Positions 15,038-23,402 of a stretch of 52,834 nucleotides of DNA are shown here, piece after piece. The stretch comes from CAZHZT01 sp964537285 (GTDB lineage Bacteria > Bacteroidota > Bacteroidia > Chitinophagales > Saprospiraceae), in assembly GCA_964537285.1 (NCBI GenBank), contig CAZHZT010000028.1, positions 1-52,834 of the forward strand, read 5' to 3'. The translations under genes were made by a program, and so were the position numbers. The first letter of the stretch is position 1; each line of letters opens with the position of its first letter. Under the pieces are notes generated by a model. It ran no database searches, was not told the DNA's origin, and saw nothing but the letters and a program-made list of their open reading frames with translations.

Positions 15038-16448
15038 ATATATCATAAGAAACTCTATATTCAGGAATAATAACGTCATTGAAGCCATCTTCCTGCAATT
15101 TTTCCGAAAAAACATTTTGGGCATCACTATTTCCGTGCACCAGGAATACCTTACGTGCTGAATTTTTTTGATTGGCTAAAAACTGTCGAAGTTCTTTTTG
15201 ATCGGCATGGGCAGAGAAAGAATCCATAACTTCCACATTAGCCTTTACAATTTTCCAATGACCAAATAATTTAAGCGCAGCAGCATTTGCTCGTAACATC
15301 CCTCCGGGAGTGCCGGGAGAGCAATATCCAACGATTAAAAAAGTATTTTTTTCTTGATCAATGTTGTGGTAAAGATGATGTTTCACTCTTCCTGCATTCA
15401 TCATTCCGGAGGAACTAATAATAATGCAAGGTTCTTCCGAAACGTTAAGTGCTTTGGACTCTTCGGTATCTCGGATGTAAGTTAGCATATTGAAGCCAAA
15501 GGGATTGTCGTCAATTAGCAAATATTCGTTCAATTGATTGTCGTAGCATTCGGGGTGGGCTCCAAAAATGGTTGTTGCGTTTACGGCTAAAGGGCTGTCT
15601 ACATATACGGGAAGGATTGGAAGCAGGCCTGCCGTTTCCAGTTGATCGAGCATGTAAATGATCTCCTGGGTTCTTCCTACGCTGAAGGCAGGGATAATGA
15701 GCTTTCCTTTTTTCTCGAGGCAAGTTCTTTTTAAAATTTTTAAAAGGCGTTCAGCTTCCTGGGGTTTTCCTTCATGGAAGCGATTACCATAAGTGGATTC
15801 ACTTATTACAATATCCGAAGGTTCCATTGGCCGGGGATCCCGGAGAATAGGGCGATCAGGGCGGCCAACATCACCGGTGAATGCGATTTTTGTGGTTTGG
15901 CCATTTTCTTTAATTTTTAGATTAACACTGGCACTGCCCAGAATGTGTCCGGCATCTCTAAACTCCAGCTGTACGTCAGGGTGGATGGCGATAGAGTGAT
16001 TATAGCTTATCGTTGTGAATAGATCAATGGTTTTGGGAATATCCGTTTTTAAATAAAGCGGTTGCTTCAGTTTTATACTTTTTCTTTTCCGCCTTAGTTT
16101 TTTTATTCTCTTATTATCGTATTCCGCATCTCTTTCCTGGATGTATGCACTATCAAGAAGCATTAAGGCGCAAAGGCTACGAGTAGCATGAGTAGCATAA
16201 ATAGGCCCGTTGAAGCCGTCTTTTACAAGTTTGGGTATTCTTCCGCTATGATCAATATGCGCATGAGAAAGGATAAGGCAGTCTACTGAACTTGGTTCAA
16301 AAGGCCAGATTTCATTAAAAGAAGCCATGGATTTTTCGTTGCCTTGATAAAGGCCACAATCCAGAAGGATAGAAAAGCCATTATCCAACTCAATAAGATG
16401 GGCGCTGCCTGTTACTTCTCCGGTTGCTCCACAAAAGGTGATTTTCAT
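15036..16448 (-). CDS. MBL-fold beta-CASP ribonuclease
   Basis: I set the start at 16448 (ATG, MKITFCGATGEVTGSAH), because the longer ORF to 16469 begins inside repeat B2. The 470-residue product has the metallo-beta-lactamase signature HAHIDH at 62-67, the aspartate motif AFTGDVGRPDRP, and beta-CASP features including SESTYGNRFH, IIPAFSVGRTQEIIYML, the IIISSSGMM segment and the C-terminal motif VFLVHGN. This is the RNA-metabolising family (CPSF-73 / archaeal aCPSF relatives), about the usual length. It probably cleaves or trims RNA in the cytoplasm. The stop codon touches the family A half-element A6. The gene appears to stand alone. Confidence 0.88.
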   Translation of the reverse strand: MKITFCGATGEVTGSAHLIELDNGFSILLDCGLYQGNEKSMASFNEIWPFEPSSVDCLILSHAHIDHSGRIPKLVKDGFNGPIYATHATRSLCALMLLDSAYIQERDAEYDNKRIKKLRRKRKSIKLKQPLYLKTDIPKTIDLFTTISYNHSIAIHPDVQLEFRDAGHILGSASVNLKIKENGQTTKIAFTGDVGRPDRPILRDPRPMEPSDIVISESTYGNRFHEGKPQEAERLLKILKRTCLEKKGKLIIPAFSVGRTQEIIYMLDQLETAGLLPILPVYVDSPLAVNATTIFGAHPECYDNQLNEYLLIDDNPFGFNMLTYIRDTEESKALNVSEEPCIIISSSGMMNAGRVKHHLYHNIDQEKNTFLIVGYCSPGTPGGMLRANAAALKLFGHWKIVKANVEVMDSFSAHADQKELRQFLANQKNSARKVFLVHGNSDAQNVFSEKLQEDGFNDVIIPEYRVSYDI

Positions 16449-16463
16449 AAATATATTATTTGA

Positions 16464-16612
16464 CAGCAATTCTCGCTTAGAAAAAGGAACGCACCTACGG
16501 CCGAAAATCCTTTTTTTGAGGCAACTGCCTGGGCCAATTTTGTGAAGCTTACCTCAAAGGAAAATACTTCCGCGTAGCGGCATAAATTCGGTTTTCAAAC
16601 CTAGAATTACTA
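16464..16612 (+). mobile_element. Family B structured repeat with 9-bp target duplication, copy B2
   Basis: Starts CAGCAATTCTCGCTTAG and ends AACCTAGAATTACTA (reference end CGAGAATTGCTG), giving terminal inverted repeats. The internal palindromes are a decayed version of those in B1, B3 and B4. A perfect 9-bp repeat ATTATTTGA flanks it at 16455-16463 and 16613-16621, showing that this family transposed. Confidence 0.85.
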
Positions 16613-16640
16613 ATTATTTGAGGGAAAGATAGAAAATTAT

Positions 16641-16751
16641 CCTTCTTTGACAAATTGTGCGGAACTTCAAAATGATAACCCTTGAATGCCCTTGTGGCTG
16701 AAACGGTTATCATTTAGAAGTTCCATTTTCCACAATTTCTGTCAAAGAACT
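16641..16751 (-). mobile_element. Family A element, copy A7
   Basis: A 111-bp palindrome with ends CCTTCTTTGAC and GTCAAAGAACT and the loop CCCTTGAATGCCCTTGTGGC. A perfect 8-bp repeat AAAATTAT flanks it at 16633-16640 and 16752-16759. It lies 20 bases after element B2, in the region upstream of atpD. Confidence 0.92.
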
Positions 16752-16782
16752 AAAATTATTGTGGGAAAAGGTAAACGAGGTA

Positions 16783-16801
16783 CTAGTGCTTCAGGAACTA
16801 A
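16783..16801 (+). repeat. Solo family G end motif
   Basis: CTAGTGCTTCAGGAACTAA, identical to the terminus of the family G element, without a visible partner. It lies 114 bases upstream of the predicted atpD promoter. Confidence 0.7.
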
Positions 16802-16896
16802 ACCCTAAATTTCATTCGTCTCTCGTTCCGCTTATGCCGATTACCGCAAATTTGGTATCAAAATTAAGGGTTGACCCAATTGCATAGAGCAATTTC

Positions 16897-16928
16897 TTTT
16901 GCATATGCTATTTATTGGATTAACTTTG
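16897..16928 (+). promoter_or_regulatory. Bacteroidota-type promoter of atpD
   Basis: TTTTG at 16897-16901, a 19-base spacer, and TAACTTTG at 16921-16928 match the -33 (TTTG) and -7 (TAnnTTTG) consensus of Bacteroidota housekeeping promoters. Transcription would start about 45 bases before the atpD ATG. Confidence 0.8.
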
Positions 16929-16980
16929 CAGCGATTTTAAGAAAAAGGAGTTTTATCTGTAAATTATCCAACTTTAAGAT

Positions 16981-18495
16981 ATGGCAAACATAGGTCGTGT
17001 TAAACAAGTTATTGGCCCCGTAGTAGACGTAAGCTTTACGGGTGAAGGGGCTAAATTACCTGAAATTTTCAATGCACTTGAAATTGTAAAAGCAAACGGC
17101 GAAAAGCTGGTTTTGGAAACTCAACAACACCTCGGAGAAAATAGCGTTCGGGCTATTGCGATGGATTCTACGGAAGGCCTGACACGTGGTATGGAAGTTG
17201 TCGATAGAGGAGCTCCGATTTCAATGCCGATTGGTGAAGATATCAAAGGCCGCCTGTTCAATGTTGTAGGTGAAGCAATTGACGGTATTGGCGCAGTTGA
17301 AACGGCTCAGTCTCTGCCTATTCACCGCACACCTCCTCGCTTTGAGGACCTTACTACAGAAACCGAAGTACTTTTCACAGGTATTAAGGTGATTGACTTG
17401 ATCGAGCCATATTCTAAAGGGGGTAAAGTTGGTCTCTTCGGTGGTGCAGGTGTAGGTAAAACAGTATTGATCCAGGAGCTGATCAACAATATTGCAAAAG
17501 GTTACGAAGGTATTTCGGTATTTGCCGGCGTTGGTGAACGCACGCGCGAAGGGAATGACCTGATGCGGGAAATGCTTGAGGCAGGTATCGTTAAATATGG
17601 AGAAGAATTCCTTCACTCTATGGAAGAAGGTGGATGGGATTTGTCAAAAGTGGATAAGGAAGAACTGAAAAAATCTCAGGCTTCCTTCGTGTTCGGTCAG
17701 ATGAATGAGCCTCCGGGAGCTCGTGCACGTGTGGCTTTGTCAGGGTTGACTATGGCGGAGTACTACCGCGACGGTGATCTTAATGATCCAACAGGTGGTA
17801 AAGACATCCTTTTCTTTATCGACAATATCTTCCGTTTTACTCAGGCAGGTTCTGAGGTATCGGCACTTCTTGGTCGTATGCCTTCGGCAGTGGGTTACCA
17901 GCCAACCTTGGCTACTGAGATGGGTTCTATGCAGGAGCGTATTACTTCTACAAAAAGAGGTTCTATTACTTCTGTTCAGGCGGTTTATGTACCTGCGGAT
18001 GACCTTACGGATCCGGCTCCTGCGACTACTTTCGCGCACTTGGATGCAACTACGGTACTTAGCCGTAAATTAGCTTCTTTGGGTATTTATCCAGCCATTG
18101 ACCCGCTTGATTCTACTTCTACCATTCTTAAGCCTGAAATTGTTGGTGATCTTCACTATAATACTGCTCAGAGAGTGATCTTTATCCTTCAACGTTATAA
18201 AGAATTACAAGATATCATTGCTATTCTTGGTATGGAGGAACTTTCAGAAGAGGATAAGCAGATTGTACACCGTGCTCGTCGTGTACAGCGTTTCCTTTCT
18301 CAACCTTTCCACGTGGCAGAGCAGTTTACAGGTATCCCTGGTACATTAGTAAGTATTGAAGAAACGATTCGTGGTTTCAATATGATCATGGATGGTGAAG
18401 TGGATGAGTATCCAATTCCCGCTTTCAACTTGAAAGGTACTATTGACGAAGTTATCGAGGCTGGTAAGAAAATGTTGGAAGAAGCTGGTGCTTAA
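16981..18495 (+). CDS. atpD: ATP synthase F1 subunit beta
   Basis: A 504-residue catalytic beta subunit of the F-type ATP synthase. Visible motifs are Walker A GGAGVGKTVLIQE, GERTREGNDL, the Walker B region DILFFIDNIFRFTQAGSE, the adenine/DELSEED region MEELSEEDKQIVHRARR, and the family signature PAIDPLDSTS. Length is normal for Bacteroidota, which carry a small insertion (SMEEGGWDLSKVDKEELKKS) relative to E. coli. It is followed by atpC after 43 bases; the other ATP synthase genes are elsewhere, as is common in this phylum. A strong promoter lies immediately upstream. Confidence 0.99.
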   Translation: MANIGRVKQVIGPVVDVSFTGEGAKLPEIFNALEIVKANGEKLVLETQQHLGENSVRAIAMDSTEGLTRGMEVVDRGAPISMPIGEDIKGRLFNVVGEAIDGIGAVETAQSLPIHRTPPRFEDLTTETEVLFTGIKVIDLIEPYSKGGKVGLFGGAGVGKTVLIQELINNIAKGYEGISVFAGVGERTREGNDLMREMLEAGIVKYGEEFLHSMEEGGWDLSKVDKEELKKSQASFVFGQMNEPPGARARVALSGLTMAEYYRDGDLNDPTGGKDILFFIDNIFRFTQAGSEVSALLGRMPSAVGYQPTLATEMGSMQERITSTKRGSITSVQAVYVPADDLTDPAPATTFAHLDATTVLSRKLASLGIYPAIDPLDSTSTILKPEIVGDLHYNTAQRVIFILQRYKELQDIIAILGMEELSEEDKQIVHRARRVQRFLSQPFHVAEQFTGIPGTLVSIEETIRGFNMIMDGEVDEYPIPAFNLKGTIDEVIEAGKKMLEEAGA

Positions 18496-18538
18496 TTATT
18501 ATTCTTCCAATTAATTTTCACTACAAAATTTCTGGCTA

Positions 18539-18799
18539 ATGAAAATATCTGTATTAACTCCTGATCGTAAAATTTTCGAAGGCGAAATCACTTCAGTGAA
18601 AGTGCCTGGCTCGAAAGGAGAATTCGAAGTGTTAAATAATCACGCAGCGATTGTGTCTTCTCTTAATGAAGGTCGCGTTCGCGTTATTAAACAAGGGGAA
18701 GGACAACTTTCTTTCCATATCGAAAAGGGGTTTATTGAAGTTTTAAATAATGAGATCTCTCTTTTAGTGCAAGGGGTTAGTGCTGAAGAGACGGTTTAA
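18539..18799 (+). CDS. atpC: ATP synthase F1 subunit epsilon (short form)
   Basis: An 86-residue protein matching the N-terminal beta-sandwich of F1 epsilon: KISVLTPDRKIFEGEITSVKVPGSKGEFEVLNNHAAIVSSL. It lacks the C-terminal helical hairpin that inhibits the enzyme in E. coli; short epsilon subunits are usual in Bacteroidota. It couples the F1 head to the c-ring. It sits directly after atpD and is followed by a strong terminator, closing a two-gene operon. Confidence 0.97.
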   Translation: MKISVLTPDRKIFEGEITSVKVPGSKGEFEVLNNHAAIVSSLNEGRVRVIKQGEGQLSFHIEKGFIEVLNNEISLLVQGVSAEETV

Positions 18800-18814
18800 T
18801 CATACTGTTTAAAT

Positions 18815-18882
18815 AAAAAAGCAAGGGGCTAAAAGTCATTCGCTGCTTAAGCAATGAATGACTTTTAGCCCCTTGTTTTTTT
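18815..18882 (+). terminator. Strong hairpin terminator after atpC
   Basis: A 20-bp perfect stem, CAAGGGGCTAAAAGTCATTC and its complement, with a 14-base loop, preceded by an A-run and followed by seven T residues. It could work in both directions. It lies between the atpC stop and the acyltransferase gene. Confidence 0.92.
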
Positions 18883-18917
18883 GTATCCTACAAAATATTA
18901 TTTTTGAATAAAAAAGC

Positions 18918-19397
18918 ATGAAGCTCCTAGAGCGTTATTATAGGCTTCGGGGAAAAAAGGTACCCTACTACGCTAAGTATTCTATCTGGATGATCATCTG
19001 GCGGCCCATTCGAAAGTTTTTGAATGTGGTTATCATTCCTAATATTCCTATTAATAGCCTTAGAATTGCTTTGTACAGATTGGTGGGTTTTAAAATTGGA
19101 AAAAATGTCTTCATAGGAATGAAATGCTACCTGGATGATTTAGAACCATCTCATACGCGGATTCAAGACAATGTCATTATATCCTATGGCTGCTATTTTT
19201 CCTTACATGGCCGGGGGCAAAGCAGGCTTTTCATTTCTATTCAAAAAGGAGCTTATGTGGGGATGCGTTGTAATATTGTTGCGACAAAAGGTGAACTGGT
19301 TTTGGGGGAGAAATGTATAATTGGTGCAGGGAGCCTGGTGAACAGATCTATTCCTGCAGAAAAAACAGCAGTAGGAGTCCCTGCACGTGTTTTGTAG
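18918..19397 (+). CDS. Left-handed beta-helix (hexapeptide) acyltransferase
   Basis: A 159-residue member of the LbH acetyltransferase group (WcaF/LacA/CatB type), which acetylates sugars or related acceptors using acetyl-CoA. The N-terminal 55 residues are basic and hydrophobic (YYAKYSIWMIIWRPIRKFLNVVIIPN) and may touch the membrane. Hexapeptide repeats follow: KIGKNVFIGMKCYLDD, TRIQDNVIISYGC, SIQKGAYVGMRCNIV, LVLGEKCIIGAGSLVN, and the classical end IPAEKTAVGVPARVL. The acceptor is unknown. It is a single gene between two transcription signals. Confidence 0.83.
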   Translation: MKLLERYYRLRGKKVPYYAKYSIWMIIWRPIRKFLNVVIIPNIPINSLRIALYRLVGFKIGKNVFIGMKCYLDDLEPSHTRIQDNVIISYGCYFSLHGRGQSRLFISIQKGAYVGMRCNIVATKGELVLGEKCIIGAGSLVNRSIPAEKTAVGVPARVL

Positions 19398-19420
19398 GAA
19401 AAATAAAAACTTCTTACTCA

Positions 19421-19451
19421 TTTAAGCTGTTAGCTTTTTTAGCTAGTTTTG
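19421..19451 (+). promoter_or_regulatory. Probable promoter of the radical SAM gene
   Basis: TAGTTTTG at 19444-19451 fits the -7 element TAnnTTTG. At the 19-base spacing the -33 position reads TTTA, one base off TTTG. Transcription would begin about 28 bases before the ATG at 19486. Confidence 0.5.
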
Positions 19452-19485
19452 CAGGCTACAGTGAACTAAAGAAAAAGGGACAAAG

Positions 19486-20784
19486 ATGAAATTTAAACAC
19501 TCTCCATATTTACTTTATTCCGACGGTAATGGCAATGTTTATGAGGATGAAAGCCTGTTTGCTGTCGGTCGTTCCGGCTTATATGCTGAGCCCATTCCAG
19601 AAGAAGACTGGATTGTTCTGCCAGAAGGGGGCAATTTGTACGAATTGCCTGGCCGCCGGGGCATCGGTATTGATGTAGAGACCGGAGAAATGCGCGAATG
19701 TGACAAGGGATGGGCAGTAGCTGCTTTTATTCCTCCTGCTTATACGGGATTGTATACGGCATCTTATGTAAATCAACCAGAGGCTCCTACCCTGCCTTTG
19801 TTTTGCTATACGGCAATTGGGTGGTACGATGATGAGTTTTATGTGCCCGCAGTGCGGATCGAGGCGGATATTCGCCAGGAGTGCGAAGGTTTTGATCAGG
19901 AAAAGGTCGAAAAGGGGGTGGAATATTTGAGAAAGCAATTTCCTCAAAATCGAGTGGTAGAGCATATTGCCAATAATTGTGCTCTGACTTACAGCTGCCC
20001 TGCTGCCCGCAACTATTTTATGGGACGTTGGGAATGCCCGGTTCCAACTTCTCCTGCCTGTAATTCTAACTGTATAGGATGCATTTCTTTTCAACCGGAA
20101 GATGAAACCATTGTCTCAAGTCATGATCGGCTGAATTTCAAACCAACCGCTCAGGAAATTGTCGAATTTACGGTGCCTCACCTGGAAAGTGCTCCATTCC
20201 CTATAATTAGCTTTGGGCAAGGTTGTGAAGGAGAACCCCTCTTAATGTGGGAAACAATTCGGGAAGCTATTATTCAAATCCGGAAATTTACGCCAAACGG
20301 AAGTATAAATATAAATACAAACGGGAGCAAGCCCGATGCCGTCGAAGCATTATGCAAAGCAGGTTTAAACAGTATCCGGGTAAGTATAAACTCTGCTCAG
20401 GATTGGCTCTACAATGCTTACTATATCCCGAACAACTATACTTTTGAGGATGTGGTGGAAAGCATTCGGGTGGTTAATCGTTATGGTGGCTGGACAAGTA
20501 TCAACTATTTTGTACTTCCTGGTATGACGGATAGTGAAGAAGAATATCAAGCACTCAGGCACCTCATAAAAGATACGGGATTAAATATGATCCAGTGGCG
20601 GAACTTCAATATTGATCCGGATTGGTATTTAGAAAAAGTGGGTGTAGAGGATACCGAGGCTGCCATGGGCGTCAAAGTCCTTATGCAAAAGCTCAAAGAA
20701 GAGTTTCCTAACTTAAAATACGGTTATTTTAACCCTCCTATTGAACGCATTCGAGGTGATTATGAGCTTGACTTTGCTCATTAG
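19486..20784 (+). CDS. Radical SAM enzyme of unknown substrate
   Basis: A 432-residue protein with a canonical CxxxCxxC iron-sulfur motif, C192, C196 and C199 in ACNSNCIGCISFQ. It sits unusually late because of a roughly 175-residue N-terminal extension with no motif I know. SAM-binding features follow: ISFGQGCEGEPLL (the GGE-like strand), SININTNGSKPDAVEAL, and LNSIRVSINSAQDWLYNAYY. The C-terminus reads PDWYLEKVGVEDTEAAMG. These enzymes cleave S-adenosylmethionine to start radical chemistry. The arrangement resembles Bacteroidota and Aquificota proteins annotated only as radical SAM. The purine-rich AAAAAGGGACAAAG before the ATG may act as a ribosome-binding site. A 160-bp inverted repeat starts at the stop codon. 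Confidence 0.85.
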   Translation: MKFKHSPYLLYSDGNGNVYEDESLFAVGRSGLYAEPIPEEDWIVLPEGGNLYELPGRRGIGIDVETGEMRECDKGWAVAAFIPPAYTGLYTASYVNQPEAPTLPLFCYTAIGWYDDEFYVPAVRIEADIRQECEGFDQEKVEKGVEYLRKQFPQNRVVEHIANNCALTYSCPAARNYFMGRWECPVPTSPACNSNCIGCISFQPEDETIVSSHDRLNFKPTAQEIVEFTVPHLESAPFPIISFGQGCEGEPLLMWETIREAIIQIRKFTPNGSININTNGSKPDAVEALCKAGLNSIRVSINSAQDWLYNAYYIPNNYTFEDVVESIRVVNRYGGWTSINYFVLPGMTDSEEEYQALRHLIKDTGLNMIQWRNFNIDPDWYLEKVGVEDTEAAMGVKVLMQKLKEEFPNLKYGYFNPPIERIRGDYELDFAH

Positions 20785-20942
20785 ACTTGTTCTGTAGCTG
20801 CCGGTGGAGCGTATTCCATTCTGTCGCTACCTGTTACTTTTAGGGAGAGGCACGCGTCAGTGTGCCTCTCCCTGAAGAAAACACCTTCTCAAGAACAGCG
20901 ACAAAATGAAATGTACCCATTAAGCAACGGCAGAACAAGTCT
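20783..20942. repeat. Unique 160-bp imperfect inverted repeat
   Basis: AGACTTGTTCTG (20783-20794) is complementary to CAGAACAAGTCT (20931-20942). Inner arms pair as well, CATTCTGTCGCT with AGCGACAAAATG, and AGGGAGAGGCAC with GTGCCTCTCCCT near the centre. It fills the gap between the radical SAM gene and the pseudouridine synthase gene, and begins within the stop codon of the former. It has no ORF and no second copy in the window. I see no clear target duplication beyond the trinucleotide ATT. Confidence 0.75.
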
Positions 20943-20956
20943 ATTAAACCTTAGAA

Positions 20957-21631
20957 ATGAAGGGAAATACCAGAGATATTCAGGTTCTTTATGAAACCGA
21001 TCACTGGCTAGCCGTTAACAAACCAGCTGGCCTGATAGTAGAGAAAAGCCCCTTTGAAAATTATACTTTGGAGGATTGGGCCCGGAGCTATCTTAGTGAA
21101 CGGGTTAAAAAGCCCTTTCTTGGAATCGTTCACCGATTGGACCGCCTGACGAGTGGTGTTCTTTTACTGGCCAAAAAGAAAAGTACCCTCAAAGCTTTGA
21201 ATGCTCAGTTTGAAGCGCGGCGCGTGAAAAAAACGTATCTCGCTTTAGTCGATAAAGCTCCTGATCAAAAAGCAAATACCTTAGAACACTGGCTTAAAAA
21301 GGATCTGAAAAATAAGCAAGCAGAGGTGGTTCGCCCAATGGCTCCGGGGAGTAAACCAGCTATTTTGCATTATCGGCTTTTGAATAGGTTGTCGTCTGCG
21401 TTTTTATTAGAAATACACCCATCTACCGGGCGTTTTCATCAAATTCGAGCCCAGCTTTCTGCTGTAGGCTGCCCTATTGTTGGAGATGTAAAGTATGGCG
21501 GGCGTGAGTGGAGTGAAAATGATGCTATTGGGCTTCACGCGACCAGGGTTAAGTTCTTTGCTCCGGATTTACAAAAAGATGTCGTCGTCAAAACTGAATG
21601 GCCACTTTTAGAAAATGAAAACGCCATTTAG
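20957..21631 (+). CDS. RluA-family RNA pseudouridine synthase
   Basis: A 224-residue enzyme that isomerises uridine to pseudouridine in rRNA or tRNA. The catalytic motif is HRLDRLTSGVLLLAK with D62 as nucleophile. Other family landmarks are LAVNKPAGLIVE at the N-terminus, KTYLALV, the SKPAILHYRLL segment, HPSTGRFHQIRAQLS, and GCPIVGDVKYGG. No S4 RNA-binding domain precedes the catalytic domain, which fits the short RluA/RluC-like group. The target uridine cannot be told from sequence alone. A weak GC hairpin and T-run follow its stop (about 21648-21667). Confidence 0.92.
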   Translation: MKGNTRDIQVLYETDHWLAVNKPAGLIVEKSPFENYTLEDWARSYLSERVKKPFLGIVHRLDRLTSGVLLLAKKKSTLKALNAQFEARRVKKTYLALVDKAPDQKANTLEHWLKKDLKNKQAEVVRPMAPGSKPAILHYRLLNRLSSAFLLEIHPSTGRFHQIRAQLSAVGCPIVGDVKYGGREWSENDAIGLHATRVKFFAPDLQKDVVVKTEWPLLENENAI

Positions 21632-21775
21632 TCATTTCGAGCTGTAAAAAAGGCAGCTTTTTTGATTCTAAACACCCCAAAGTAGATTGGCCGAACATTT
21701 GTATTGCCTTAGATAAAAGATCATTGTTGGAACAATAGGCAGTAACTTGCCGCCAACAATCAAAAACATAAAACT

Positions 21776-22570
21776 ATGCAAACAATAAATTTTCAGCAGG
21801 ATGTAATTGAAAGGAGCTTTGAAAAGCCCGTAGTAGTAGATTTTTGGGCAGAATGGTGCGGCCCATGCCGCATTTTAGGGCCTGTAATAGAAAAAATTGC
21901 CGAAGAGCAAACGGGGAAATGGGAGTTGGTAAAAGTAGATACAGAAGAAAACCAGGAGGCTGCCTATGAATATGGTATTCGAAGCATTCCTAATGTGAAA
22001 ATGTTCCATAAAGGGGAAGTAGTTGCTGAGTTTGCCGGCGCCATCCCTCGAAATAAAATCCTAGAATGGTTGGATGAGCATCTTCCAAATGAAGATAAGA
22101 CAGAGCTGGCTGATCTTTTAGCTCAAGAAGGTAAGTTAAGTTCGGGTGAAATGGCTGACCAACTGAAGGCCTTTCTTTCCGAGCATGGTGATGTTCTAGA
22201 TGCGCGGGTTGCTTTAGCCAGACACTTGGTTATTACCTCCCCTAAAGAAGCGCTTGCTTTGATTCGGGATGTTAGAATGGGGGATTCACACTACACTGTT
22301 GTAGAAGATATTAGGGTCTTAGCGTCTTTCTTTGATTCGGACTTCATTGAAGTCTCGCCAGTGGCGGAAGCCCTGCAATCGGCAAAATCTGCTTTTCAAA
22401 ACGATCAGCCTGAAGAGGGAATAAAGAAAATTATCGATGCTAACATGCATGATAAAAATTATGGAGATGATCTGCCCAGGAAGACAGCTATTGCCTTTTT
22501 CCGCCTTTGGGGCAGCAAACATGAATTGACGCAAAAGTATCGTAAAAGATTTGAAATGATGCTATATTAA
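21776..22570 (+). CDS. Thioredoxin with C-terminal TPR-like domain (CnoX/YbbN type)
   Basis: A 264-residue protein. Residues 1-108 are a thioredoxin fold with the active site WAEWCGPCRILGP (C28, C31), VDTEENQEAAYEYGIRSIPNVKMF and the cis-proline SIP. Residues 115-264 are helical and TPR-like (EEGIKKIIDANMHDKNYGDDLPRKTAIAFF), as in CnoX/YbbN chaperedoxins, which pass oxidised clients to GroEL. Unlike E. coli CnoX, the CxxC is intact, so it may also be a working oxidoreductase. The leader contains an inverted repeat, ATTGTTGG (21723-21730) and CCAACAAT (21753-21760), of unknown effect. Convergent with scpA across a shared terminator. Confidence 0.85.
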   Translation: MQTINFQQDVIERSFEKPVVVDFWAEWCGPCRILGPVIEKIAEEQTGKWELVKVDTEENQEAAYEYGIRSIPNVKMFHKGEVVAEFAGAIPRNKILEWLDEHLPNEDKTELADLLAQEGKLSSGEMADQLKAFLSEHGDVLDARVALARHLVITSPKEALALIRDVRMGDSHYTVVEDIRVLASFFDSDFIEVSPVAEALQSAKSAFQNDQPEEGIKKIIDANMHDKNYGDDLPRKTAIAFFRLWGSKHELTQKYRKRFEMMLY

Positions 22571-22571
22571 T

Positions 22572-22638
22572 AAGAAGGATAAAAAAGCAAAAAGCTACCG
22601 GCCGTTGGCCGGTAGCTTTTTGCTTTTTTATCCTTCTT
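22572..22638. terminator. Bidirectional terminator between trx and scpA
   Basis: A near-perfect palindrome with outer arms AAGAAGGATAAAAAAGCAAA and complement and inner arms AGCTACCGGCC and complement. On each strand the stem is followed by a T-rich run. Its right part includes the scpA stop codon (22628-22630). Confidence 0.92.
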
Positions 22639-23383
22639 CCTCCTTCTCAAATGGCATTAACCAAAAATTATTAACGCCTACTCCCTGAACAATACCAACC
22701 TTTTGTAGATTGAGCAACTCAAGCAGTGCAAGGAAAGTAATAATTGCATGAATCCTGTTCTCACATATGCGAAAGACTTTAGCAAATCCCGTTTTTGCTC
22801 CGGGTTTCACTTGTGAAAGGATATATTCTTGCTGTTGGACTACAGTATAGCTATACTGAAAAACCCGATGTACATTTTTTTTACGATTTCGATCATCGTA
22901 TTTGCGCATCAGTCCTTCAAATGTTCGCAATAGCTTGAAAAGCGTAATGGATTCTAACTCGGAATCTGCAAGAGCCTGATTGGCTATTTTTTTCAATTCT
23001 CTACTGACATTTCCCCGCTCTTTTTGTTGGCCGCGCTTTTCTTCCAGATCCCTCATTTCTTCCAAAACACTTTTATAGCGTTTGTATTCCAACAAACGCT
23101 CTACGAGTTCTTCTCTTGGATCAATTTCTTGTCCCTCTTCATCCACTTCCCGGCGAGGAAGCAGCATGCGGGCCTTGATTTTCATAAGAGTTGCAGCTAC
23201 CAGAATAAACTCACTGGCTAAGTCAATATTTAAAGCATCCATGGTATGAATGTAATCCAGAAAGTCATCCGTAATAGCAGAAATGGGAATATCATTGATA
23301 TCCAGTTCGTCCCTTTCAATAAAGAATAAAAGCAGGTCAAAAGGACCTTCGAATTGAGGTAGTTTTATGGTGTAAGTACTCAT
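22628..23383 (-). CDS. scpA: Segregation and condensation protein A
   Basis: The 251-residue kleisin subunit of the SMC-ScpAB condensin, which bridges SMC heads and helps chromosome segregation. The N-terminal ScpA signature is exact: YTIKLPQFEGPFDLLLFFIE followed by DELDINDIPISAITDDFLDYI. The central part is charged and helical (EERLLEYKRYKSVLEEMRDLEEKRGQ type), and the C-terminal winged-helix region contains RIHAIITFLALLELLNLQKV. Length is typical. The sodium symporter gene lies upstream on the same strand with a 19-base gap, so they may share a transcript. scpB is not in the window. Confidence 0.95.
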   Translation of the reverse strand: MSTYTIKLPQFEGPFDLLLFFIERDELDINDIPISAITDDFLDYIHTMDALNIDLASEFILVAATLMKIKARMLLPRREVDEEGQEIDPREELVERLLEYKRYKSVLEEMRDLEEKRGQQKERGNVSRELKKIANQALADSELESITLFKLLRTFEGLMRKYDDRNRKKNVHRVFQYSYTVVQQQEYILSQVKPGAKTGFAKVFRICENRIHAIITFLALLELLNLQKVGIVQGVGVNNFWLMPFEKEEEG

Positions 23384-23402
23384 GGTAATAAAATAATCTA
23401 GA

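Noticed and set aside
17221..18073. ORFs of about 100-131 residues overlapping atpD in other frames
   Set aside because: atpD is unmistakable in its frame; the others are composition artefacts.
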